A stretch of DNA of 40,371 nucleotides from Candidatus Terraquivivens tikiterensis (lineage in GTDB: Archaea > Thermoproteota > Nitrososphaeria_A > Caldarchaeales > Wolframiiraptoraceae): the NCBI GenBank assembly GCA_003056285.1, contig NDWU01000015.1, positions 1-40,371 of the forward strand, in the 5' to 3' direction. The first letter of the stretch is position 1, and every line of letters starts with the position of its first letter. Position numbers and translations under genes: made by a program. This document shows positions 1 to 7,589 of the stretch, piece by piece. The notes under the pieces are model-generated. The model saw only the letters and a list, made by a program, of their open reading frames with translations. It had not been told where the DNA came from and did not search any database.

Positions 1-504
1 GCCCTCAACACATGCCAAATGAACCCTATAGCCAAGAATGTATGTTCTTCCAGCCCTTCCAACATCAGCATCCGGATCAGACTTACCCTTCCTAGCGTCT
101 CTGGCGCTGTAAGCCTTAAAGGCTGTTGAATCGATAGCTAAAACGTAGCCCTTAACAGCGCCTAAGGCTATGGCCTGACCAACCATGAAATTGAAAGCCT
201 CCCTGAACCTTTATTCCTTGAAACGGTTCCGCCTAAAATATGTAAAGCAGCCCCTGCTTGGAGTTTCACGCCTAAAACCGCAAATCCGCCTGTAATCCCT
301 GCATTTAGCCAGCTTTTCAGCTAAAACCCTCTCAGAAGGAATGCATAGGAAACGCTGAAGCAATAAAGCCTTAATAATGGCTTCTGGACTGTAGTAGGGT
401 CTTCCAGGCCCCGAATCATGGTATGGCTCAGAAAGCAAGCCCCAAACAGGCTTAAAGTCAAGGCAACCGAACAGTTTCAGCAAACGCTTATTCTCAACCC
501 ACAC
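1..504 (-). pseudogene. IS5-like DDE transposase, partial, one in-frame stop
   Basis: The minus-strand reading frame runs from an ATG at 504 out of the window at position 1. The first 97 residues match the N-terminal domain of IS5/IS1182-type transposases (GRPYYSPEAIIKALLLQR). A TAA at 213-211 then interrupts the frame, and translation continues without any frameshift as RFREAFNFMVGQAI and reaches AIDSTAFKAYSARDARKG, which carries the first catalytic Asp of the DDE triad. So the gene is broken by one nonsense codon. The rest of the transposase, including the other two acidic residues, lies outside the window. The ORF track shows only the 211-504 piece. Family assignment is from recognised motifs, not from a search. 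Confidence 0.8.
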
Positions 505-575
505 ATTTCATCAGGAAGCAGAAAACAAACCCAAAAATTAAAACAAAACGAATTTTTTGCCAGTCACGCGCGCGC

Positions 576-735
576 TTAGAAGAAGGGCTTCCCCTCTGAA
601 CCTTGTGCGTGCTTTTGGATAACTAAGCGTATGAATCCTGAAGTATCGCTTTCAACGATCTTGTATCCTAGAGTTTCCAGCGCGCCTTGAAGGAGCCGTG
701 ACAGCTGGAAAGAGTAGGATTCATTGAAGTTCGGG
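576..735 (-). other. Short ORF remnant abutting the TnpB fragment
   Basis: In the minus-strand frame shifted relative to the TnpB fragment, an open stretch reads NESYSFQLSRLLQGALETLG, then YKIVESDTSGFIRLVIQKHA and ends GSEGKPFF with TAA at 578-576. It has protein-like composition but I do not recognise it. It begins where TnpB similarity ends, so it may be the tail of a gene into which the IS element was once inserted or deleted. Confidence 0.3.
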
Positions 736-1177
736 CGCGCGCTTCAATCCTCTGTTTCTGTCTCTCCCCAAAGACTATTGGAAGGCTGATTCTTTCTCTT
801 TTATTTAGACTCAGCGTCAGCCAGTACGGCGTTAGTATGTTTGTCGTCTTTGAAAAGCTGTAACACCTTTTGTCAAAGCGTATGGATAAATGCTTAAGCC
901 TTAAGAAGCTGTCCTTGTTTTTGCGTTTATCAAAGCTCTTTAAAACTTCAACTGCTTTGTCTCTTGCTGTTTGAATTAGCGCAGTGTTCAGGTCGAAGAG
1001 GCTCTTAGCTTCTTCATAGCCGTTAGTATGAAGAAAATTTTTAGATTTAGAGTTAAAGCCAAGATACCACTTTACAAGCCTAAAGTATTCGCCGAGTGCC
1101 CTGTTTAATGCTAGAACCTTCAGCCTATTAGCCCTGAAAACCTTCCCTACAACCGTCACCTGAACTTCCTTCTGCAA
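668..1177 (-). pseudogene. tnpB: TnpB (IS605/IS1341 type) N-terminal fragment
   Basis: The first ~145 residues (VTVVGKVFRANRLKVLALNRAL, then YSFSKTTNILTPYWLTLSLN and ISLPIVFGERQKQRIE) are the N-terminal wedge/REC region of a TnpB protein. The RuvC motifs and the zinc ribbon are absent, and the coding sequence stops resembling TnpB after about residue 143. The protein is 169 aa against roughly 375-430 for complete TnpB, so it cannot be a nuclease. It belongs to a different TnpB lineage from the intact copy at 35598-36725. Just past the break a second open frame continues to 576 and may belong to another protein. Confidence 0.8.
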
Positions 1178-1385
1178 GGGAACATCCCAGCTAAACCATT
1201 CAAACTATATTTTTAAACTTTTGCCTATTCATCCCAGAGCTAAAGCTCTAGGTTTTCTGGGCACCCATTTTTATAAAATATGAGAGATGTGAACGCTGCA
1301 GGAATGATGATATTTGCACGCGAAACTTTTATAGTTTATGTGCACATTAAATAGAGGTAAAGAAACTAACTGTATTAGGGAGCGT

Positions 1386-1613
1386 ATGCTGGTGGGCAAG
1401 AAGCGAGTTCCCCTTAAAACAGCATTCATCTCGGTTCGCGTGACTGAACCAGTCCTGAAGGAGGTTGAACGTATTGTCTGGACTGAGGGCTACACGGATA
1501 TAGGCGACTACATACGGAACCTCATAAGGAAGGACTTCAAGGAAAGAGGCATAGCCGTTAAAATGGAGGTACAACCAGAAGCACGACCAGAGGTGCCTAA
1601 CGACAAAACGTAG
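1386..1613 (+). CDS. Ribbon-helix-helix (CopG-like) DNA-binding protein
   Basis: A 75-aa basic protein with the ribbon-helix-helix layout: a beta strand (TAFISVRVTEPVLKEVERIV) followed by two helices ending in YTDIGDYIRNLIRKDFKERG, which is typical of small archaeal CopG/NikR-N-like regulators. The ORF track starts at 1338, but a TATA-like stretch (acttttatag) at about 1324-1333 predicts transcription from roughly 1355, downstream of that codon, and GGGAG lies just before the ATG at 1386, so I prefer 1386. No partner toxin follows. Target genes are unknown. It stands alone between transposon debris. Confidence 0.65.
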   Translation: MLVGKKRVPLKTAFISVRVTEPVLKEVERIVWTEGYTDIGDYIRNLIRKDFKERGIAVKMEVQPEARPEVPNDKT

Positions 1614-1874
1614 GATAGCTGAAATTTTGCCCGGGTGTTGACAGGCTCGGCATAGGCGGCGTTGGAACGCCTAAAATGTTTTACCATAATTAGCCAGAAA
1701 CTCATGCCCTTTTTGAGTAGGATAAATGGCGTAAATGTTCAAATATTCTCGGTGCAATTAACGTTGTAGATGCCTAATTGGGCATGGAGAGAACGAACGC
1801 GTTCTGCAATACCACTATTTCCATTAATAACGTCTAAGAGAACATATTCAAGCACGTTTGGCGCTCAACGACGA

Positions 1875-2087
1875 CTAACATTTGTGGAACCAGTCTGCCT
1901 CCCTTTTGAGCCTCCTGTATTCTCCGTCGGCAGCGTAGGCGCACGCTGCAACTGCAAGGAAAACGGGGGAAGCGAGGGGCATGGCTGGGAGGAGAGCGAC
2001 GGCGGCCAGCGCTGAAAACATTGCTACCGCCGCCTTCCAGAGGTGGGATCCCCTTTTCTCCGCTAAGGCTTCAAGCGCACGCCTCAT
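1875..2087 (-). CDS. Possible small two-helix membrane protein
   Basis: The 147-aa ORF on the track has an unconvincing N-terminal half. The last 70 residues, from an internal ATG at 2087, form a hydrophobic core (HLWKAAVAMFSALAAVALLP, then LASPVFLAVAACAYAA) flanked by charged ends, consistent with two membrane helices. There is no clear ribosome binding site and I recognise no family. It may be real or a GC-rich chance frame. Confidence 0.3.
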   Translation of the reverse strand: MRRALEALAEKRGSHLWKAAVAMFSALAAVALLPAMPLASPVFLAVAACAYAADGEYRRLKREADWFHKC

Positions 2088-2871
2088 AAAAGCCACGCCA
2101 CGGCTAAACGACGTAGGGCAGCTTGTCCCGCCTCTTTTGTTCGCATTTGTCCGGCTCCCCCTGCTTCCTGCGCGCGGCGCCTTCTCATAGGCGCAAAACC
2201 AGCCAAAGATCAGACCGGTCGAAAACTTGAAATATTTTGTCAGTCGCGCGCCGCCCATACGTCGTTGGCGCCCTCCCAAAGCACCGATTAAATAATTATT
2301 TGGCTGCTTTGTTTTCAAGAGTTTTGATGGAATGTTTAGTATGTTTTCTGTTGGTTTGCCGTTTAGAACGGAGACTTTAAGGCTGGTTTACGTTATTTTG
2401 TGTTGGGCGTCAGTAAACATTGCCTAAAGAAACACGTAACTCTGTTAAGGCTAAGCCCTATAAATTCTGTGTTTAAACTTAGCGGATGCCTGTTAAGATT
2501 TAGGTATGTTATGATGGAGTTGCTTTTGCGCCGAGGCGATATGATTGATGAGTTATGGCTTTATAAGCTACAGCCGTACTATGCTTAGTTGAATGGCGGG
2601 ACAACAGATGTGGTTTGTAGTAGTTGCACAGCGCGTGCAGTTTATATTTTAATGGTTTAGATGCGCGTGAATATAAGCTGTGGGCGCATAGTTTTTGTTT
2701 CAACGGTTTTGGCTCCTTTTTCAGAAATAGGGCTGAATTTGGCTTATTTTCTGCCCCAACTTAGTTGCAGTGTGAAACGTCCTAGACGCGTTTTTACAAC
2801 ATAGTTAACGTCAATCTTCATTGCAGACTGACGAAAATTCGCTTTGTAAGGGGAAATTTTAATTTTAAAAT
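2088..2871. other. Gene-poor AT-rich stretch
   Basis: No convincing coding frame, RNA or repeat is visible on either strand. The short ORFs listed here have no recognisable motifs or start signals. The right edge (about 2850-2868, AATTTTAATTTTAAAATT) is a likely TATA-containing promoter for the next ORF. Confidence 0.4.
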
Positions 2872-3276
2872 TTGAAAATTTTGAAGTGTAGGGTAAGACG
2901 TTTGGTTAAGTGGACTAGAGGGTTGGCTCTCCACATCACGCTTACGAAGGATAACTGGAAATTTTCTAGGCTTAGCGGCCTCTTAATAATGAAGCGTAAG
3001 AAAGGCAACCAATGGGCCTATTATTTGGCTGTGAAGATGAATGAGAAGGGCAAAAAGTACAAGCACTATTACCTGGCAAGCGTCCCAACAGACATAAGAC
3101 ACTACTTCATGGGCTCAGACGCAGATTTACTCCAAAAATATGCCATAGACGACCTAGTAAGAGCTGGATTCAAAATCCTGGAGTGGCATCCAGCCCCGCG
3201 TAAGCCGCCAACCCCCAGAAGAAAGCTGAGCACCAAGGTTAAACGTATCCTGGAAAGGCTTAGAGCCCTAAGATGA
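2872..3276 (+). CDS. Hypothetical basic protein
   Basis: A 134-aa ORF with no family I recognise. It has strand-like segments rich in Tyr and Lys (RKKGNQWAYYLAVKM, KKYKHYYLASVPTDIRHYFM) and a very basic C-terminal tail (RKPPTPRRKLSTKVKRILER), which suggests nucleic-acid binding. The start is uncertain: TTG at 2872, TTG at 2881, or ATG at 2989. The TATA-like tract at 2850-2868 would place the transcript start near or after 2881, which favours a later start. It sits directly left of tRNA-like fragments that may mark the end of an integrated element, so it may be of mobile-element origin. Confidence 0.5.
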   Translation: MKILKCRVRRLVKWTRGLALHITLTKDNWKFSRLSGLLIMKRKKGNQWAYYLAVKMNEKGKKYKHYYLASVPTDIRHYFMGSDADLLQKYAIDDLVRAGFKILEWHPAPRKPPTPRRKLSTKVKRILERLRALR

Positions 3277-3282
3277 TTTTGG

Positions 3283-3334
3283 GGGAAAAGGACTCGAACC
3301 CTTTTGGGTATAAATCCCGGCGGGCCCGCATCAT
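3283..3334. repeat. Two opposed tRNA 3'-end-like fragments
   Basis: On the minus strand GGGTTCGAGTCC plus TCCCCCA reads as a T-loop and acceptor end of a tRNA. On the plus strand GGGTATAAATCCCGGCGGGCCCG reads as a degenerate T-arm followed by an acceptor strand and G73. Neither has an anticodon arm or 5' half. The plus-strand piece shares AATCCCG[G/C]CGGGCCCG with a better-preserved fragment at 5509-5539. Such 3'-end fragments are typical scars of integration at tRNA genes. Confidence 0.5.
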
Positions 3335-3345
3335 ATATTCTTAAG

Positions 3346-4287
3346 TTATTTCCTGAGGGTGAGCGTGTGGAATGTGGGAAAAAGGAGGGTGGAAGGAGGG
3401 GAGGGTTTGGGAGGTCGGCAGGCTCTCCGTGCGATGGTTCTCCGGTGGAGTTCGTCCAGGACCTCCTGCTTCCGCTTTATAGCGAATCCAATAACCTCCC
3501 TAAACCTGAGTATATCCGAGTTCCTATAAATCCTTAGCAGATAGATAAATTGTCTCTCCCTCTTAACGACTCTGCCTTCGATGTTTTCGGTCTCCCTCTT
3601 CCTACGCTTGTAAAGCCTGGCAAATATTCCTAGTGCTTTCAGCAATGCTAATGCGTATTCCATGAGCTGGCGATCGGTGTTGGCGATCGATATACGTCCA
3701 AAATTATTTTCGTTTTTGTCCACGTCTCCTTCCGCATCTGCCAATCCCCGCAGGAATGTCGCCACACATTTCTCACAATGCTCAACGTATGGCCTTATCC
3801 TCTCGAAGTCGACCGGCTTCCTCAATAATTCATAGAGCTCCCTGGAATACGCCCTAGCAACCCAGCGTCTTTTGCTTCTATCCCAATATGGTTTATAGGG
3901 CTTCTCTCTTCCAAGAGCTATCGCGGCGCACCTACCAAACTCCTCAGCGAAATCATAATCCTTCACAGCGAGGGCGACGGCATAGTGATACTTGCCCTCA
4001 TACTTCGTATATCCGTCTCCCAGCGCTGCTCCGATCGCGTACGCCAGCTCCGGGCATGGTCTTAGCCTATGCCTCCGCAGATCCCATACATCATATCCCA
4101 GCCCATCGCCATATGGTGTATGAACTCTTCTAATCCACCCACTGATGATCGACTTACTCAGATTCTCGCCAAACTCCTTGAAGATCCTCCTCTGAATCTC
4201 CCTATAAGACAGCCCCATACCACGGAGCTCCAGAACCCGATGATACAGCTCTTTTCTCAGCGATGCCGGCCTACACCTCCTACCCAT
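3346..4287 (-). CDS. Free-standing LAGLIDADG homing endonuclease with N-terminal HTH
   Basis: A 313-aa protein with two LAGLIDADG helices: AYAIGAALGDG at residues ~82-92 and FLRGLADAEGD at ~178-188, each ending in the acidic residue that binds the catalytic metal. A single chain with two motifs acts as a pseudo-dimer that cuts long, weakly symmetric sites. Residues ~10-60 (SYREIQRRIFKEFGENLSKS) look like a resolvase/homeodomain-type helix-turn-helix. The start ATG at 4287 has a strong Shine-Dalgarno (GGAGGTGATC) upstream. No intron or intein host is visible, so it is free-standing. It lies between tRNA 3' fragments and decayed ORFs. The C-terminal ~25 residues (CRPPKPSPPSTLLFPTFHTL) look like read-through past the natural end. 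Confidence 0.85.
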   Translation of the reverse strand: MGRRCRPASLRKELYHRVLELRGMGLSYREIQRRIFKEFGENLSKSIISGWIRRVHTPYGDGLGYDVWDLRRHRLRPCPELAYAIGAALGDGYTKYEGKYHYAVALAVKDYDFAEEFGRCAAIALGREKPYKPYWDRSKRRWVARAYSRELYELLRKPVDFERIRPYVEHCEKCVATFLRGLADAEGDVDKNENNFGRISIANTDRQLMEYALALLKALGIFARLYKRRKRETENIEGRVVKRERQFIYLLRIYRNSDILRFREVIGFAIKRKQEVLDELHRRTIARRACRPPKPSPPSTLLFPTFHTLTLRK

Positions 4288-4331
4288 TGGCGATCACCTC
4301 CCCCCACTTCGTCATAGACCATCCGCCTACC

Positions 4332-4835
4332 TCACCACGTCAGCACCTCCTCCAGGAGCTGATAGACCTCGGCCTTCAGCCTCTCCGCCAATGGACTCCT
4401 AAGCCACCTCGCATAGAACCAGCAGAACTCGGCAACATCATCGCGCATCTTAAGGCTCCATATACACCTTGAACGATTCCCCTCGAGACCCCTCCTATAG
4501 AACGGCTCCATATAACCAATCACCTCATCCACGTGAGCTACACCTGATGAAGGCTCGCGGCCCATGGATATCCACGTTTCCGCTCATATGGGTGGGATCG
4601 CTCTTATCCTCAAAACCCCTCAATCTCAAGATTATCGTTACATCCTCGTCATCCTATGGCCTATACCTCCTCTTAATCACCTCTACCTCTTCACATTCTT
4701 CCGCTATCTTCAAAAGCTCCTTTCCACTCAGTCCTCTTAATGCCTGGTATGCGTATAACAGCCTATCTAGGGTCGCCTCGCCCCCTTCCTCCCCAGACAC
4801 TCCACCAGTACCCTCTTAACCTCATCTCTGTCCAT
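4332..4835 (-). pseudogene. Decayed ORF upstream of the homing endonuclease
   Basis: Several consecutive minus-strand frames look coding but are broken. From ATG 4835, MDRDEVKRVLVE shifts frame near 4800 into SGEEGGEATLDRLLYAYQAL and on to EEVEVIKRRYRP, then meets an in-frame TAG. It continues in the same frame as DDEDVTIILRLRGFEDKSD, and near 4560 shifts again into the 77-aa ORF 4332-4565 (HVDEVIGYMEPFYRRGLEGN, AERLKAEVYQLLEEVLTW). The acidic, leucine-rich composition is consistent along the whole stretch, so one former gene of ~165 aa is a reasonable reading. The alternative is two or three tiny overlapping genes. I recognise no family. Confidence 0.4.
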
Positions 4836-5039
4836 TATCGCAACCCCCCTCCGACTTATCTTCCCGTCCGCCTTTACAACGTCTCCCCTTGCTCCCGGGG
4901 TGTATGGCGAATGCCCTTGGGTCGAGACGCCGGTTGTTTTCCGGCTGGGGCCCTTTGGGCGAGTAGCCATGCTACCTGGGGGATTGCCCCGCCGCCCGGA
5001 GGAGGCATAGCTGAGCACCGAGGAGGGGATGGTGTGTCA

Positions 5040-5450
5040 TGGTGGGTGAGAAGATGGGTTCTCCGGTCTTCAATCTCGGAGGGGATTCGGAGGCTGTTGA
5101 GGGAGATCGAGGAGCGGTATTCTGAGGCATTTGTCGAGATAGGCCCCTGCGCGTTACGGCATTTCAAGCACATGATCGACAATATCGAGGCCTTCCTGGA
5201 CCTCCTCACGGATCCAAAGACCAGTTTCCTGGTTAAGCTGATGGGCTATGCTAAGGGACAGAGGATAAGATCAAGTGCGTGCACTCTGGGAGAAATAGAA
5301 TATGCAAGCTATACCGGTAGAAATGCGAGGGTGTTGAATGGTTATGAACGATCTCCCTCGCATTTTTATGGTAGCCTCTCCTCCGAGGCGCTTATGGGAG
5401 TATATGGACACCATGGTGGAGCCTTAGGGTTGAAGGAAATTGATGGGTGA
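5040..5450 (+). pseudogene. Probable decayed ORF
   Basis: The 236-aa ORF on the track is unconvincing before about 5085, but its later part (RRLLREIEERYSEAFVEIGP, MIDNIEAFLDLLTDPKTSFL) has good protein character. An ATG at 5040 in another frame gives MVGEKMGSPVFNLGGDSEAV and stops at about 5125, as if the natural start had been separated by a frameshift. Downstream, a third frame from 5338 reads MVMNDLPRIFMVASPPRRLW. No family recognised. It fits the surrounding pattern of eroding genes. Confidence 0.3.
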
Positions 5451-5508
5451 TGACTACAGTTCCACAACTATATCTTATCCTTGAAACAAAAACGAATCTA
5501 ATTGGCTG

Positions 5509-5539
5509 GGGGTCGCGGGTTCGAATCCCGCCGGGCCCG
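5509..5539 (+). repeat. tRNA 3'-end fragment (T-arm plus acceptor strand)
   Basis: GCGGG-TTCGAAT-CCCGC is a perfect T-stem and loop, followed by CGGGCCC and a G discriminator. Upstream sequence does not form an anticodon or D arm. It therefore looks like the 3' fragment left when an element integrates into a tRNA gene beginning GGGCCCG. An alternative is the 3' half of a split tRNA, but I see no leader helix to support that. Confidence 0.6.
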
Positions 5540-5777
5540 TTTACACTCTGGTCCAAATTACTTTCCCCGCTTCCAAGCGTACGCGAACCTGCCCTATCGG
5601 GTAGGAAAGTTAAAGACGAAAATCTACGATTTTGAGGAGAGGCTGCACCGTATAGGCGAGTAATGGTAAAGCTTAGGAACGGCGAAACTGCACCTCGACC
5701 ACTTGGTGAGCTTAGGTATCAGTCAAGCCGCGCTCCACTTTACTACGCTTATTCGCATTTATTTTCCTCCAACCATG

Positions 5778-6354
5778 CTATGCTTTTCCGGAACTACCAA
5801 AAAGTCGTATCTTCACCTCTTTCATGGCTCCTTTACTGGTTCCAAGTTTTTCTGGGGTCGAACTCTTTTGGTGAGTTTGCTAGGACTTCGCGGACTGTAA
5901 AGGACAGCCTCCCTTCACTCAGCAGTTTTCCCCTCGACACCCACGAGCCTTCCAAGCTCTCCTTCAATAGATAACGCCCCTTTGATGGGCGAACTCCACG
6001 ACCCGCTTTGTTAAGGCAACATTTTTCTTTAAAGGGCATGTGGGAACAGTCACTCATCATAGATGTGAAGCCCGTCTCCAGACATTTTTGACGGTTTCCA
6101 TACCTTCTCCATGGTCGAGGTGAAGCGGCATGGATACCGGCATGTTTTCAGCTGCTGTTTTAATGAACCTTGTCAGATAGTTTAGTCCGCCATATTTTAT
6201 GACGCTTGGGATTAAAGCCACAATTGCTGGAGACTTTTCCTCCGCTACGGCCTCCACAACTGCCAGTAGGCTTTCAGTGTTTTGGAAATTGAAGGCTCAA
6301 CAGTGTAGACTTCCTTCTGAGGCTTTTTAACGGTTCTTTGTTTGTTATAAGCAT
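5778..6354 (-). pseudogene. Class II fructose-bisphosphate aldolase, broken by frameshifts and a deletion
   Basis: Reading the minus strand from ATG 6354 and changing frame where needed gives a class II aldolase: MLITNKEPL, then KPQKEVYTV, AFNFQNTESLLAVVEAVAEE, KSPAIVALIPSVIKYGGLNY, PVSMPLHLDHGEG (the zinc-ligand/catalytic HLDHG motif), KCLETGFTSMMSDCSHMPFK, and the end REVLANSPKEFDPRK, LEP, MKEVKIRLFGSSGKA with TAG at 5780-5778. At least four frame changes are needed, and the length (~190 codons against ~285-310) shows an internal deletion between the HMPFK and REVLA segments that removed the distal zinc ligands. It cannot be functional. The ORFs at 5833-6060 and 6057-6257 are two of its pieces. 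Confidence 0.85.
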
Positions 6355-6542
6355 TTTGGATTCCACTTCCAGCGATATTTAAGCTGAAGATATAAAGCAT
6401 TGTACAGAGTACAAATTATCAGGCTGGATTTGGCACGAAAGGTTCATGTCGCAAAACCTCAGACTTGATGTGTGCATTATTTGTAGTTCAGGATGTGTTA
6501 AATTTATTGCTTAGTTTGGTTTTATTTAAATAATGAGTAATA

Positions 6543-7589
6543 ATGAGTTTGGTCGGCCCGTTTAAAGGCGCGTATTCCTATGGTTTTTCACAAGTTTTTA
6601 GGAAGTATCCTTCTAATCCTATAATTTCACCTAGGAGCGGGGTTTGGTGGGAAAGCAGGCAGACGTTTAATCCTGGAGCTGTATACGTTGAGGGCAGGGT
6701 TCACTTACTTTACAGGGCTATTGGCGAGGACTGGGTTTCACGGTTAGGTTACGCTTCAAGCGTCGACGGCTTCCGAATAGTCGAGCGGCTCGGCTACCCG
6801 GTTTACGAGCATAAAGGCGAAAGCGTGCCCCTCCCTCTCATGAGCCCTTCAGGAGGCTCGTTTTTAGGCGCTGAAGACCCAAGGTTGGTGCACGTTGACG
6901 GCGAGGATAGGCTTTACATGACTTATACGGCTTATGATGGCTTAAACTTGGAAGTGGCGTTAACATCCATTAGCATCGAAAGTTTCCTTGAGAAAAAGTG
7001 GGATTGGGCTAGGCCTAGAATCATCTCGCCTTCAGGCGAATCCCATAAAAACTGGGTTTTATTTCCAAAGAAGTTTGAAGGCAAGTACGCGATCCTGCAC
7101 AGCTTGTCGCCCACAGTGCAGATAGAATATCTTGACAGCCTCGAAGTTCCGGAGGGGTTCCACATTCGAAGCGTGTTTGATGAGGGCTTCAGTCTTTGGA
7201 GGGGCGGCTGGGAGATGCGTGTGAGGGGGGTGGCTGCCCCGCCAATAGAAACAGGGGAGGGTTGGCTTCTCCTTTACCATGCGACGGATGCGAGAGAACC
7301 TGAGAAATATAAGGTGGGCGCCATGCTTCTGGATTTGCAGGATCCGAAACGTGTTTTAGCAGTGGCGGGCGCCCCGGTTCTTGAGCCGACTGAGGCATAT
7401 GAGTATGAGGGGTTCAAACCTGGCGTGATATATATGACCGGCGCGGTTGCGAAGGGTGATGATTTGCTGGTGTATTATGGGGCTGCCGACAACTACGTCT
7501 GCGTTGCTATGGGAAAGCTCAGCAGGCTTGTTGAGCTACTGCTTGAAAGCACACGTGAAAAGCAACGTTTAAATGGTTTGGGGGAGTGA
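6543..7589 (+). CDS. GH130 family glycoside phosphorylase/hydrolase
   Basis: A 348-aa five-bladed beta-propeller enzyme of family GH130, which cleaves beta-mannosides (phosphorolysis of beta-1,4- or beta-1,2-mannosyl links, or hydrolysis). Diagnostic features are the N-terminal KYPSNPIISPRSGVWWES, TFNPGAVYVEGRVHLLYRAI at ~41-60, and AEDPRLVHVDGEDRLYMTYT at ~110-129, whose EDPR carries the catalytic Asp of the family. There is no signal peptide, so it is cytoplasmic. A TATA-like TTTATTTAAATAA lies 15-25 bases before the ATG. Its TGA overlaps the GTG of the next GH130 gene, so the two form an operon. Whether it is a phosphorylase or hydrolase cannot be settled by eye. Confidence 0.9.
   Translation: MSLVGPFKGAYSYGFSQVFRKYPSNPIISPRSGVWWESRQTFNPGAVYVEGRVHLLYRAIGEDWVSRLGYASSVDGFRIVERLGYPVYEHKGESVPLPLMSPSGGSFLGAEDPRLVHVDGEDRLYMTYTAYDGLNLEVALTSISIESFLEKKWDWARPRIISPSGESHKNWVLFPKKFEGKYAILHSLSPTVQIEYLDSLEVPEGFHIRSVFDEGFSLWRGGWEMRVRGVAAPPIETGEGWLLLYHATDAREPEKYKVGAMLLDLQDPKRVLAVAGAPVLEPTEAYEYEGFKPGVIYMTGAVAKGDDLLVYYGAADNYVCVAMGKLSRLVELLLESTREKQRLNGLGE

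Noticed and set aside
2400-2703. ORFs 2400-2588 (+) and 2509-2703 (-)
   Set aside because: No start signals, motifs or hydrophobic pattern; they overlap each other in AT-rich sequence.
4740-5040. Left half of the 236-aa ORF at 4740-5450
   Set aside because: Composition is not protein-like and it lies opposite the more convincing broken frames on the minus strand.
5480-5539. 3' half of a split tRNA gene
   Set aside because: No GC-rich leader able to pair with a 5' half is visible; an integration scar is simpler.
5663-5974. 103-aa plus-strand ORF
   Set aside because: It is largely the complement of the aldolase pseudogene on the minus strand.
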